Of a stretch of 64,000 nucleotides of DNA, positions 34,439-43,801 are shown piece after piece. The notes below the pieces were generated by a model, which was not told where the DNA came from, searched no databases, and was given only the letters and a program-made list of their open reading frames with translations. Positions within the stretch are counted from its first letter, which is position 1. Each line of letters opens with the position of its first letter. The stretch lies in contig CAKAPG010000001.1 of NCBI GenBank assembly GCA_916715765.1, forward strand, positions 1 to 64,000, given 5' to 3'. A program made the translations under genes and the position numbers. This DNA is from an uncultured Atopobium sp. Its GTDB lineage: Bacteria > Actinomycetota > Coriobacteriia > Coriobacteriales > Atopobiaceae.

Positions 34439-35165
34439 GGTCAAGCCCTGAAAGATGCAAGATGACGTCCGAGGCAATCATTTGACCCATAATAGGAGGG
34501 TAGTAGGACATAGTTCCTAGCTTGGCAGATTTGCCCGTTGCGCCCTCTGGTGCAAAAACTGGTCGCGCTGGCTCGGGGGAGTAGAGCACACGGAAGTCAG
34601 CAAGGCCGCGCTTCTTAGACTCTTTTCTCATCACCCTTGCAAGAGCATCGGTATGCGTTTTTGAAAGCGTAGTAATCTCCAGGAGTTCTGGGTGGATTTT
34701 ATTGCCGCCACCCATGCTGGAGATGAGGTAGATATCGTTTTTCTGACACCACGCAACAACAGCCAATTTGGCAGAAATGGTATCGATGGCATCAACTACA
34801 ACATCTGGTTTTGGAAGAGCAGAGAGCTGCTCGTCAACGTTGTCTTTAAGCAAAAACGCGTCAAGGGTGACCACATGAGCGTCTGGATTAATGTCCAGAA
34901 TCATCTCTTTGGTAACGTCAACTTTTCTTTTTCCAATGGTACTCACATAGGCAATAGTCTGCCTGTTTAGGTTGGATGCTTCTACTGCATCGGCATCCAC
35001 TAAAACAAACGAGCCTACACCGCCTCTGGCCAGCGCCTGAACACAGTTTGAACCAACGCCACCAAGTCCTAAGACCATAACGCAGGAATTTTGAATCTGT
35101 CCAAGGCGATCTTTCCCCAGGACAAGTTCAAGTCGAGCAGTGGCTTCAGGAATTGTGGCAGACAT
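34431..35165 (-). CDS. tcdA: tRNA threonylcarbamoyladenosine dehydratase (TcdA/CsdL, E1-like)
   Basis: A 244-residue E1-like adenylating enzyme that cyclises t6A37 of tRNAs to ct6A. The nucleotide motif GLGGVGSN and the arginine finger in ASNLNRQTIA are clear, as are VVDAIDTISAKLAVVAWC and ISSMGGGNKIHP, which are diagnostic of TcdA rather than MoeB/ThiF. It lacks the CXXC zinc sites of MoeB. ATG 35165 has GAGGAG upstream; the longer frame (to 35258) lies inside the upstream ABC gene. Confidence 0.9.
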   Translation of the reverse strand: MSATIPEATARLELVLGKDRLGQIQNSCVMVLGLGGVGSNCVQALARGGVGSFVLVDADAVEASNLNRQTIAYVSTIGKRKVDVTKEMILDINPDAHVVTLDAFLLKDNVDEQLSALPKPDVVVDAIDTISAKLAVVAWCQKNDIYLISSMGGGNKIHPELLEITTLSKTHTDALARVMRKESKKRGLADFRVLYSPEPARPVFAPEGATGKSAKLGTMSYYPPIMGQMIASDVILHLSGLDHE

Positions 35166-35199
35166 AGAACTCCTCATAAAATGTATCTGCAGATAGTAT

Positions 35200-36918
35200 T
35201 TATTGTTCAAGAGTATAGAGGGCCTTAAAGTAATGATTTTGTTGCATAAGTTCCTCAAACGAACCCATTTCGATAATACTACCTTCCTTCATCACAATAA
35301 TTTCGTCAAATTTTTTCAGTTGAGCTTCCTCTAAGTTGTGTGTAATAACTAGGCGTAATGTGCCTGTGAGATTTGTTATTGAATTTATAATTTGGTCAGT
35401 AGTTGAATGGTCAAGTGCTGATGTAGCTTCATCAAAAAATAGAACTTTAGAACCTTTTAACAAACTTCTTGCAATACAAATTCTTTGACGTTCGCCACCA
35501 GAAAGGTTTGAACCTGCTTCACCACATTGATAACTCAGCTTATTTTGTTTAATGAAATCTGTAAGACCAGCTTTTTCACATGCTTGGAAAATAGCATCTT
35601 TTGGGTGACTTTCGAACATAGTAATGTTGTCTTCAATTGATGCATTGAATAAGAAATTCTCTTGTTGTACGAGTGAAACATTTTGATAGAGACTCTTTTT
35701 ATCAATAGTTCTTAACTCTAAGTCATCATAAAATATATTTCCTTGATAACTTAAATTGCTGCCCATGAGCAGATTAAATAAAGTAGATTTTCCAGATCCT
35801 GATATTCCAACAATTGCATAACTTTTATTAGGCAGAAGTTTGATTGATAAATTTTTCAGCACAGCTTTATTTTGTTCGTAAGCAAATGAAAGATTGTTGA
35901 TGACTATTCCTTTTGTAACTTTATCTAATGTCTGTTGCCCCTCTTCTTCTTCATTGTCAGCAAGAGTCTCAGAAAATTTTAAAATCAAATCATTTGAAGC
36001 CTTACGCGATGCGAGTACCGGTGGAATTGTTTGTAAAGGGAGACTAATGTAATTCATAAGTAACGTAGCCATAAGAATTACACCAGGTGTTACTCCTTGA
36101 TTTGAAATACAAAGATATGTACCAGCAATCAAAACAGCCCATTGAGATAAGCCGAAAGCACTCCAACTCAGAGTATTAATGAATCGAGTAGTTTTTCTAC
36201 TTTCTCTTTTTGAGCTTTCAAGAGCGTTATTGTCTTTTTCAAAAAGTCTCACTGCAGCCTTTGTTGCTCCGTAAGCTTTTATCAAAGGAAAGCCTTTTAC
36301 TAGATCAGTGACTTGGGCAATGAATTGACTAGTTTTCGCAGAAGATTCTTTTTGAATTTTTCCGAGTGTTCCACCTAGCTTTACGCCAATGATTAGAGGA
36401 AGAATTGAAGCGGCAATAGCTACAAAAGTTAATGGAATGCTTTGAACCATGAGCATTATGAGGGCCACAATGAAAGATATGCTATCGCTTACCAAAGAAA
36501 ACATCTGTTCAAGATATGTAGTCTCTATAGTATTTAAATCATTAGTAAGTGCAGATACATAAACGGAACTACCACTTGCTTCAAACGAGTTTATACCTTT
36601 TTTCAGCATGTATTTAAATGCAGTGTTGCGATAAGAGTTAGCAGCATGATAGAGATAATTAGGAACAAAATAACGAACCACTAATTTATTTGTAATTGCT
36701 GAGATTGTTAATATGGCGGCAAATAGACAACCTTGTAGAAAATCATTAAATGATCCTGACACAGCGGAATTCATGAGAATTGAAGTTATGTAGGGTGAAC
36801 ATACCGTAACTAGTTCTAAAGAAGTTGTAAAGAAAAAGGAGCCGAATAACAACTTTTTATTACTCCAAAAGAGACTCCGCTTAAGGTCATTTTGAATTTC
36901 TTTAACAGTGCTTTTCAT
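35200..36918 (-). CDS. ABC exporter, fused membrane and ATPase domains
   Basis: A 572-residue type I exporter half. Six helices over about 1-320 precede an ATPase with Walker A GISGSGKST, signature LSGGERQRI and Walker B VLFFDEATSALD. The order of motifs and the FDEATSALDH loop are those of MsbA/LmrA/bacteriocin-type exporters. No peptidase domain is present. Its base composition is much more AT-rich than tcdA and valS on either side, similar to the RiPP-like cluster 5 kb away, which suggests acquisition. Its substrate is unknown; lipid, drug or peptide are all possible. It lies 34 bp upstream of tcdA. Confidence 0.88.
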   Translation of the reverse strand: MKSTVKEIQNDLKRSLFWSNKKLLFGSFFFTTSLELVTVCSPYITSILMNSAVSGSFNDFLQGCLFAAILTISAITNKLVVRYFVPNYLYHAANSYRNTAFKYMLKKGINSFEASGSSVYVSALTNDLNTIETTYLEQMFSLVSDSISFIVALIMLMVQSIPLTFVAIAASILPLIIGVKLGGTLGKIQKESSAKTSQFIAQVTDLVKGFPLIKAYGATKAAVRLFEKDNNALESSKRESRKTTRFINTLSWSAFGLSQWAVLIAGTYLCISNQGVTPGVILMATLLMNYISLPLQTIPPVLASRKASNDLILKFSETLADNEEEEGQQTLDKVTKGIVINNLSFAYEQNKAVLKNLSIKLLPNKSYAIVGISGSGKSTLFNLLMGSNLSYQGNIFYDDLELRTIDKKSLYQNVSLVQQENFLFNASIEDNITMFESHPKDAIFQACEKAGLTDFIKQNKLSYQCGEAGSNLSGGERQRICIARSLLKGSKVLFFDEATSALDHSTTDQIINSITNLTGTLRLVITHNLEEAQLKKFDEIIVMKEGSIIEMGSFEELMQQNHYFKALYTLEQ

Positions 36919-37198
36919 GTCAAACCTTCTTTACCTGTAGAAAAAGTTGTTGACTATACTTTTGATTTAAATGTTGTTGATTTTTTTCAATCAATTTTAG
37001 TGTTTGATATGTTTGTTATGGCTTCTTTCAGCTAAAACTTTGAATTGAATGTTGTGACAAATCAATACTACTACTTTTTATACAAAGTGTAATTTTTTAT
37101 ATGTAAAATTAAAATTACATTAATATATTCCCCTAAACCACATCTGTTTTAATGCATTATACTGTTCAAATGGTTAATAGGAATACTGCTAAAAGCAT

Positions 37199-39904
37199 AT
37201 GAAAGGCAAGATTACTGTGGAAGAAATGCCCAAGAATTATGATCCTCAGGCAGCTGAGCCTGAGCTCATTGAAAAGTGGATTAAGGCAGATTGTTATGGT
37301 CGTAGCAAGGGAACTGAAGACCGTACAGTAGTTATCCCTCCACCAAACGTTACCGGCATCCTTCACATGGGACATGCCATGGATGACACCATCCAGGACA
37401 CCTACATTCGTTATTCTCGCATGCGCGGTTATTCAACTCGTTGGATTCTTGGAACAGATCACGCAGGCATTGCAACCCAGACTAAGGTTGATAAGAAGCT
37501 TAAGTCAGAGGGCATTTCTCGCCTGGAGATTGGTCGCGAGAAGTTCCTGGAGGCTTGCTGGGATTGGACGCGCGAGTACGGCGGAACCATTGTTTCTCAG
37601 ATCAAGCGCATGGGCTGCTCCATTGATTTTAATGACGAGAAGTTCACTATGTCTCCTGAGTACACTCAGGCAGTGCGTAAGGTCTTTGTTGACTGGTATC
37701 ATAACCAGCTTATTTATCGTGGTAAGCGCATCGTAAACTGGTGTCCTCATTGCGAGACTTCTATTTCTGACGATGAGGCAGAATATGCTGACGAGAAGGG
37801 CCATCTTTGGTACCTGCGCTATCCACTCAAAGAGCCTGTTAATGGCGTTGAGTACATTACCGTAGCCACTACTCGTCCAGAGACCATGTTGGGTGATACG
37901 GGCGTAGCTGTTTCTCCTCAAGACCCGGAAAAGGCTGATCTTGTTGGAAAGACTGTTATCCTGCCAATTGTTGACAGAGAGATTCCAATCTTCTCTGACT
38001 GGCATGTTGACGCAGGCTTTGGTACTGGTTTTGTTAAGGTAACCCCAGCTCATGATCCTAACGACTTTGCTATGGGTCAGACTCACAATCTTGAGCAGAT
38101 CAACATCTTTGATGAGCATGCTGTTGTGGTTGACGGCTATGGTGAGTTCTCTGGTCTTGATAGAGATCAGGCTCGTGAGGCTATTGTTGCTTGGTTTGAA
38201 GAGCATGGCCTGCTTGATCACGTTGAAGACCTTGATCACTCCGTTATGCATTGCTACCGTTGCGGTACTACGCTTGAGCCATGGCTCTCTGAGCAGTGGT
38301 TTGTTGCTGTCGATAAGCTCAAAGAGCCTGCAGCACAGGTAGTCAAAGACGGTCAGGTAACCTTCCATCCAGAGCGCTGGACTCAGACCTACCTCACTTG
38401 GATGGAGAACCTCCGCGACTGGAACATCTCCAGGCAGCTTTGGTGGGGACACCGTATTCCTGTATTCTACTGCGATGATTGTGGCTGGCAGGATGCACTT
38501 ATGGAAGACACCGATGTCTGTCCAAAGTGCGGCGGCCATCATGTTCACCAGGATGAGGATGTTCTGGATACCTGGTTCTCTTCTCAGCTGTGGACTTTTG
38601 CAACACAGGGTTGGCCAAACCATCCTGAACAGCTTGAGGGTCACCACCCAACACAGGTCCTGGTAACCGCTCGAGACATCATCGCTCTTTGGGTTGCTCG
38701 CATGATTATGAGTTCGCTCTATTTCACCAAAGAGATTCCATTCCATGATGTCTACATCTACGCAACCATTTTGGCTAAGGACGGCAGCCGCATGTCCAAG
38801 TCAAAGGGTAACGGCGTAGATCCTATGGATCTGATTGCTAAGTATGGTGCAGATGCAATGCGTTATAACCTGCTTACGCTTATTACCAACAACCAGGACG
38901 TCAAGTTTGATGCTGTTCTTGATAAGAAGACTCGTGAGCTTATTGAGTCTCCAAGAACTGATCAGGCACGTTCATTTGTTACTAAGATTTGGAATGCAAG
39001 TCGCTTTGTTCAGATGAATCTTGACGGCTACACTGCCGGCATGCCAAAGGCAGAAACGCCAGAAGACGCATGGATGTTCTCGCGCCTTGCTAAGGTTGTA
39101 GCAGAGACAACTGAGCAGCTTGAGACCTATGGCTTTGGCGAGTATGCCCGCAACATTCAGTCTTTCTTCTGGAATGATGTCTGCGACTGGTACATCGAGC
39201 TTTGCAAGGGCCGCCTTCTGGATGGAACTCCTGAGGAGCGTCTGCAGGTTCAGCGCAACCTTGTCTTTGTCCTGGATGTCAGCATGAGGCTTCTGCATCC
39301 AGCCATGCCATTTGTTACCGAGAGCGTTTGGGATGCCCTTCCTGCATCTGGTCTTTTGAGTCACGATGCGGAGTTCTTGATGGTCTCTGAGTGGCCAGAC
39401 CCACAGGAGCTTGCAAACTTTGTTGACGAGGCAGCTGAGCATAACTTCTCGCTTGCTAAGACTGTTGTTTCTGCTGTTCGTTCTTCTCGCGCTCGTTATA
39501 GGCTGTCTCCAAAGACAGACCTTGCTGTTGTGGTCAAAGCTCCAGCACAGGATGTTGCAGCTCTAAAGGAGCAGGCAGCGTTCATCCAGAACGTTGGCCG
39601 TGTAAGCTCGCTTGAGGTTGCTGAGGCTCCTCAGAAGCCTGCTGGTTCTGTTTCTGTCACCGACGCTGGCCTTGAGATGTACGTTGTTCTGGGCGAGCTT
39701 GTTGACCTTGCTGCAGAGGCTAAGCGTCTTCAGAAGGATCTTGAGTCCGCAAAGAAGGAGCTTTCTGGTGTGGAGCGTACCCTTGCTAACGAGGGTTTTG
39801 TTGCTAAGGCAGCGCCTGAAGTTATCGAGAAGAAACGTGCACGCGCAGAAGAACTTACTACGCTTGTTGCGCAGCTAGAGCAGCAGATTGCTGACTTCTC
39901 ATAG
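37199..39904 (+). CDS. valS: Valyl-tRNA synthetase
   Basis: A 901-residue class Ia synthetase. The HIGH motif appears as PNVTGILHMGHAMD (about 48-61), the editing CP1 domain follows (TTRPETMLGDTG), and the KMSKS motif is RMSKSKGNGVDP. A C-terminal coiled-coil arm (about 830-900) is rich in Glu/Lys/Ala, as in other ValRS. ATG 37199 gives a plausible N-terminus, but ATG 37226 (MPKNYD) is also possible since ribosome sites are weak. It diverges from the AT-rich exporter across a 280-bp AT-rich spacer. No T-box was recognised. Confidence 0.95.
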   Translation: MKGKITVEEMPKNYDPQAAEPELIEKWIKADCYGRSKGTEDRTVVIPPPNVTGILHMGHAMDDTIQDTYIRYSRMRGYSTRWILGTDHAGIATQTKVDKKLKSEGISRLEIGREKFLEACWDWTREYGGTIVSQIKRMGCSIDFNDEKFTMSPEYTQAVRKVFVDWYHNQLIYRGKRIVNWCPHCETSISDDEAEYADEKGHLWYLRYPLKEPVNGVEYITVATTRPETMLGDTGVAVSPQDPEKADLVGKTVILPIVDREIPIFSDWHVDAGFGTGFVKVTPAHDPNDFAMGQTHNLEQINIFDEHAVVVDGYGEFSGLDRDQAREAIVAWFEEHGLLDHVEDLDHSVMHCYRCGTTLEPWLSEQWFVAVDKLKEPAAQVVKDGQVTFHPERWTQTYLTWMENLRDWNISRQLWWGHRIPVFYCDDCGWQDALMEDTDVCPKCGGHHVHQDEDVLDTWFSSQLWTFATQGWPNHPEQLEGHHPTQVLVTARDIIALWVARMIMSSLYFTKEIPFHDVYIYATILAKDGSRMSKSKGNGVDPMDLIAKYGADAMRYNLLTLITNNQDVKFDAVLDKKTRELIESPRTDQARSFVTKIWNASRFVQMNLDGYTAGMPKAETPEDAWMFSRLAKVVAETTEQLETYGFGEYARNIQSFFWNDVCDWYIELCKGRLLDGTPEERLQVQRNLVFVLDVSMRLLHPAMPFVTESVWDALPASGLLSHDAEFLMVSEWPDPQELANFVDEAAEHNFSLAKTVVSAVRSSRARYRLSPKTDLAVVVKAPAQDVAALKEQAAFIQNVGRVSSLEVAEAPQKPAGSVSVTDAGLEMYVVLGELVDLAAEAKRLQKDLESAKKELSGVERTLANEGFVAKAAPEVIEKKRARAEELTTLVAQLEQQIADFS

Positions 39905-39912
39905 GTAAAACT

Positions 39913-39936
39913 TGATGCGGTGTAACAGCCGCATCA
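39913..39936 (+). terminator. Hairpin between valS and fhs
   Basis: TGATGCGG (39913-39920) pairs perfectly with CCGCATCA (39929-39936). The T-run is weak (TGTGTTT), so termination is probably partial. Confidence 0.5.
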
Positions 39937-39980
39937 TGTGTTTAGTACGTGCATGCAGTCCACTTTAGGTTAGGAACAAC

Positions 39981-41654
39981 ATGTCTGAGGTTAAATCCGA
40001 TATCGAGATTGCTCAATCATCCGAGATGCTTCCCATCTTTGAGGTGGCAAAGCGTGCAGGTATTCCAGAGGATCTTCTGGAGCCTTATGGTCGCTATAAG
40101 GCAAAGCTTGATGCACGTGCTCTGGCAGATAAGCCTCTTCGCGGCAAACTTGTGCTGGTAACTGCCATTAACCCAACGCCAGCAGGCGAGGGAAAGACCA
40201 CTACCTCTGTTGGTTTGGCCGATGCCTTAACCAGCTTGGGTCAGTCAGCCATGTTGGCTCTTAGAGAGCCTTCTTTGGGTCCCGTCTTTGGCGTCAAGGG
40301 CGGTGCTGCAGGCGGCGGATATGCTCAGGTAGTTCCTATGGAGGACATCAACCTTCACTTTACCGGAGACTTCCACGCTATTGGCGCTGCAAACAACCTT
40401 TGCGCCGCCATGCTGGATAACCACATCAAGCAGGGTAATAGCCTCAACATTGATCCACGCCGTGTTGTGTGGAAGCGCTGTGTTGACATGAACGATCGCC
40501 AGCTCAGAAATGTTATTGATGGTCTTGGTGGCATTGCAGATGGCATGCCAAGACAAGACGGCTTTGATATTACCGTTGCCTCCGAGGTTATGGCTGTATT
40601 TTGCCTTGCTTCGGGTATTAAAGACCTTAAAGAGCGTCTGGGTAGAATGGTTATTGCCTACACCTATGATCGTAAACCCGTTACCGTCAGCGATATCCAC
40701 GCAGAGGGTGCTATGACGGCGCTGCTTAAAGACGCTATTCAACCCAACCTAGTCCAGACGCTTGAGCACACACCTGCTCTTGTCCACGGTGGACCTTTTG
40801 CCAACATTGCTCACGGCTGCAATACGGTTGAGGCAACAAAGACTGCTCTGCGTCTTGCAGATTACGTTGTTACCGAGGCTGGCTTTGGTGCAGACCTTGG
40901 TGCCGAGAAGTTCTTGGACATTAAGTGTAGAGCTACCGGTCTTACTCCATCGGCTGTTGTTCTGGTAGCAACCGTTCGTGCTCTTAAATACAACGGAGGC
41001 GTTGCTAAAGCTGACCTCAATCAGCCAAACGTTGACGCTCTTAAAGAGGGCATTCCTAATCTGCTTCGCCACGTTGACAATATTCAGACGGTCTACGGAC
41101 TTCCTGTAGTTGTTGCCATCAATGCATTCCCAACCGATACCGCTGAAGAGCTTGCTCTGGTAGAGGAGGAGTGCAAGAAGCGTGGCGTAAATGTTGTCCT
41201 GTCTGAGGTTTGGGCAAAAGGTGGAAAGGGCGGCCAGGCTCTGGCAGAAGAGGTTATGCGCCTTTGCCAGACTGAGTCTAAGCTCACCTTTGCCTACGAT
41301 GTTAAAGAGTCTTTGAAGCAGAAGATTACAGACATTGCCACCAAGATTTACCACGCTGATGGCGTTGATTTTGCTCCAAGTGCCGCTAAGCAGCTTCAGC
41401 AACTTGAAGAGCTTGGCTTTGGAGAGCTTCCTATTTGTATGGCAAAAACTCAGTACTCATTTACTGATGACCAGACCAAATTGGGAGCTCCAGAAAACTT
41501 TAAGATTACCGTGCGAGAAGTTCGTGTTTCTGCAGGTGCTGGCTTTGTGGTCTGTCTTACCGGCTCTATTATGACCATGCCAGGACTTCCAAAAGTTCCT
41601 GCTGCAGAGCACATTGATGTTCTTGATGATGGAAGAATTGTGGGTCTTTTCTAA
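39981..41654 (+). CDS. fhs: Formate-tetrahydrofolate ligase
   Basis: A 557-residue enzyme making 10-formyl-THF from formate, THF and ATP. The P-loop [20 protein letters not shown] (about 57-76) and [28 protein letters not shown] are family signatures. ATG 39981 lies behind GGTTAGGAAC. It overlaps the cyclodeaminase gene by one base (TAATG) and begins a folate/C1 run fhs-fchA-folD-folE-folC. In a fermenter without a visible acetogenic pathway it likely supplies C1 units for purines and thymidylate, or dissimilates 10-formyl-THF for ATP. Confidence 0.96.
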   Translation: MSEVKSDIEIAQSSEMLPIFEVAKRAGIPEDLLEPYGRYKAKLDARALADKPLRGKLVLVTAINPTPAGEGKTTTSVGLADALTSLGQSAMLALREPSLGPVFGVKGGAAGGGYAQVVPMEDINLHFTGDFHAIGAANNLCAAMLDNHIKQGNSLNIDPRRVVWKRCVDMNDRQLRNVIDGLGGIADGMPRQDGFDITVASEVMAVFCLASGIKDLKERLGRMVIAYTYDRKPVTVSDIHAEGAMTALLKDAIQPNLVQTLEHTPALVHGGPFANIAHGCNTVEATKTALRLADYVVTEAGFGADLGAEKFLDIKCRATGLTPSAVVLVATVRALKYNGGVAKADLNQPNVDALKEGIPNLLRHVDNIQTVYGLPVVVAINAFPTDTAEELALVEEECKKRGVNVVLSEVWAKGGKGGQALAEEVMRLCQTESKLTFAYDVKESLKQKITDIATKIYHADGVDFAPSAAKQLQQLEELGFGELPICMAKTQYSFTDDQTKLGAPENFKITVREVRVSAGAGFVVCLTGSIMTMPGLPKVPAAEHIDVLDDGRIVGLF

Positions 41655-42307
41655 TGTCTTATCCCTCTTCACCTGAAGAAGTAGCGTTTACAACGTATAG
41701 TGCAGACTCTTATGCTCAACACCTTGCTGCCAAAGAGCCTATCCCAGGTGGTGGCAGTGCTGCTGCTTATGTAGGGGCACTTGCAGTGTCTTTGGCTTCA
41801 ATGGCTGGTGTGTACGCACAAGGAAAACCTGCCTATGCTCAGCATGAAGACGATCTTGCAAAATACATTGCTCGAGCTGGTGCACTGCGCCAAGACTTCA
41901 TGGAACTTATGGATGAGGACTCTCGTCAGTTCTTGCTGGTTTCAAGCGCATTTAGTGTGCCTAAGGATAATCCAAAGCGTGCAGAGATTGTTGAGGATGC
42001 TCTTAAAGAAGCAGCTCAGCCTCCATTGAAGGTTATGAGAAAAGTGTGCGAGTCTATTGAGCTTCTAGAAGAGATGCTCATCAAGGGGTCTCGTATGCTT
42101 CTATCCGATGTAGGTTGTGGCGCTGCTCTTGCGCGTGGCGCTTTGATTGCAGCTTCTCACACGCTATTTGTAAACACGCGCTCCATGCACGACACAGCGT
42201 ATGCTCAAACGTTGCTTGATGAGGCAGATAAGCTGCTGGACACCTATGTATCACGAGCTGATGCTGTAAGTGATGCGGTGAGCGCACAGCTTAGACAGGA
42301 GGCATAA
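41654..42307 (+). CDS. fchA: Methenyl-THF cyclohydrolase/formiminotransferase-cyclodeaminase-like (FchA)
   Basis: A 217-residue all-helical protein of the FTCD_C family (SAAAYVGALAVSLASMAG and the C-terminal VSRADAVSDAV pattern). In clostridia and related anaerobes FchA hydrolyses 5,10-methenyl-THF to 10-formyl-THF. Alternatively it is a 5-formimino-THF cyclodeaminase used in histidine breakdown. Translational coupling to fhs and the adjacent folD favour the C1-interconversion role, although FolD normally has its own cyclohydrolase activity. No glutamate formiminotransferase is nearby. Confidence 0.85.
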   Translation: MSYPSSPEEVAFTTYSADSYAQHLAAKEPIPGGGSAAAYVGALAVSLASMAGVYAQGKPAYAQHEDDLAKYIARAGALRQDFMELMDEDSRQFLLVSSAFSVPKDNPKRAEIVEDALKEAAQPPLKVMRKVCESIELLEEMLIKGSRMLLSDVGCGAALARGALIAASHTLFVNTRSMHDTAYAQTLLDEADKLLDTYVSRADAVSDAVSAQLRQEA

Positions 42308-42308
42308 C

Positions 42309-43178
42309 GTGAGCTCAGAGATTATGTCACAGGAGCTTCGTGGAGCTCCTGTTGCTAAAGAAATAACCGAAGAACTTGCTGCTCAGGTTAAGGAACTTCG
42401 TGCACAAGGTGTAACTCCTAAGCTTGTTATTGTTCGCATTGGACAGAAAAACGATGACCTTACGTATGAGCGTGCGGCTTATACGCGTGCAGAGAAGGTA
42501 GGCTTTGAAGTTGAGACCATTGAGCTTCCAGAAGACGCTACACAAGAGCAGGTAAATGCTACGTTTGACCAGGTTTCTGCCGACGCATCGGTGCATGGTT
42601 GTCTGCCCATGCGTCCTTTTCCTGCTGGAATTGACGAGCATGAAGCGCTTCAGCATCTAGCTCCAGAAAAAGATGTTGATTGCGCAACTGATTCTATGCT
42701 GCTGGCAACACTTTGTGGAACTCCTGGTGCTCTGGGACCTTGTACTGCAGAGGCAGTTCTTGCGCTTCTCGATTTTTACCAGGTATCCCTTGAGGGAGCG
42801 TCTGTTGCAGTTGTTGGTCGCTCAAACGTCATTGGTCGTCCAGTTGCTGCGCTTTTAAGCGCAAGAAACGCCACGGTTACAGTGTGTCACAGCAAGACCA
42901 AAGACCTTGCCGCTACGCTTAAGCAGGCAGAGGTTGTAGTTGTGGCTGCAGGACGTGCGCACCTTATTGGGGCTGACTGTGTAAGAGCTGGACAAACCAT
43001 CATTGACGTGGGTATTAACTGGGATGAAGCAACTCAAAAGCTTGTTGGTGACGTCAATACAGAGCAGGTAGCTCCTCTGGTAAGTGCTTATACTCCTGTT
43101 CCTGGCGGTGTAGGTAGCGTGACAACGGCAATTCTTGCTCGCCATGTTGTTGCCGCAGCTCAAAGAACGCTTGTATAA
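42309..43178 (+). CDS. folD: Methylene-THF dehydrogenase/methenyl-THF cyclohydrolase
   Basis: A 289-residue bifunctional FolD. The conserved YERAAYTRAEKVGFE region carries the family's Tyr, but the usual catalytic lysine motif (YVxxKxxxxxxxG) reads YERAAYTRAEKVG, so its Lys position is shifted or replaced. Also seen are HGCLPMRPFP (normally GIxVQLPLP) and the Rossmann VVGRSNVIGRPVAALL. The C-terminal signature PVPGGVGSVTTAIL is present. The GTG start at 42309 sits behind AGGAGG, one base after the fchA stop. Loss of the cyclohydrolase lysine would explain why a separate FchA is kept. Confidence 0.88.
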   Translation: MSSEIMSQELRGAPVAKEITEELAAQVKELRAQGVTPKLVIVRIGQKNDDLTYERAAYTRAEKVGFEVETIELPEDATQEQVNATFDQVSADASVHGCLPMRPFPAGIDEHEALQHLAPEKDVDCATDSMLLATLCGTPGALGPCTAEAVLALLDFYQVSLEGASVAVVGRSNVIGRPVAALLSARNATVTVCHSKTKDLAATLKQAEVVVVAAGRAHLIGADCVRAGQTIIDVGINWDEATQKLVGDVNTEQVAPLVSAYTPVPGGVGSVTTAILARHVVAAAQRTLV

Positions 43179-43199
43179 GAGTGAAAGGTAGGTTGCCTC

Positions 43200-43787
43200 A
43201 TGGCAGCGGAAAATAACTATAAAGAGCTTGACCAAGAGCGCGTAAAAGCCGCGGTCAAGGAGTTTTTGCTTGCTATTGGTGAGGATCCAGAGCGAGAAGG
43301 TCTGCTTGATACACCAGACCGTGTTGCTCGTGCTTGCGTGGAGCTCTTTGGTGGTATGCAGGAAGATCCTGCAGCTCATCTACGCAAGCAGTTCCATGAA
43401 GAGGGCAATAAAGAGATGGTTATTGTCCGCGACATTCCTTTCTCATCTACCTGCGAGCATCACATTTTGCCTTTTGTGGGCAAAGCGCACGTTTGCTACA
43501 TTCCACAAAATGGTCGTATTACCGGCCTTTCCAAGATTGCTCGTTGCGTCAGCGGATATTCTCGTCGTCTGCAGGTACAGGAGCGCCTTACAGGCCAGAT
43601 TGCTGACGCTATGGTAGAAGAGCTTGATCCCTTGGGTGTTTTGGTGGTTATGGAGGCCGAGCATACGTGCATGAGCATGCGTGGCATTAGGGCATCGGGT
43701 GCTTTGACCACCACGTCTGCGGTTCGCGGCATTTTTAAGACTAACGAGAAAACCCGTGCAGAGGCTATGCGTCTGCTTGGTCTATAA
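43200..43787 (+). CDS. folE: GTP cyclohydrolase I
   Basis: A 195-residue enzyme converting GTP to 7,8-dihydroneopterin triphosphate, the first step of folate synthesis. Zinc ligands are in [10 protein letters not shown] and [27 protein letters not shown] and [19 protein letters not shown] segments complete the type IA signature. It lies 21 bp after folD and 14 bp before folC. The rest of the pterin pathway (folB, folK, folP) is not in the window. Confidence 0.95.
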   Translation: MAAENNYKELDQERVKAAVKEFLLAIGEDPEREGLLDTPDRVARACVELFGGMQEDPAAHLRKQFHEEGNKEMVIVRDIPFSSTCEHHILPFVGKAHVCYIPQNGRITGLSKIARCVSGYSRRLQVQERLTGQIADAMVEELDPLGVLVVMEAEHTCMSMRGIRASGALTTTSAVRGIFKTNEKTRAEAMRLLGL

Positions 43788-43801
43788 GAGGTATGTGCGC
43801 T

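Noticed and set aside
36949..36980. GTTGTTGA repeated twice upstream of the AT-rich exporter
   Set aside because: Short and in AT-rich DNA; no symmetry or promoter phasing to support an operator.
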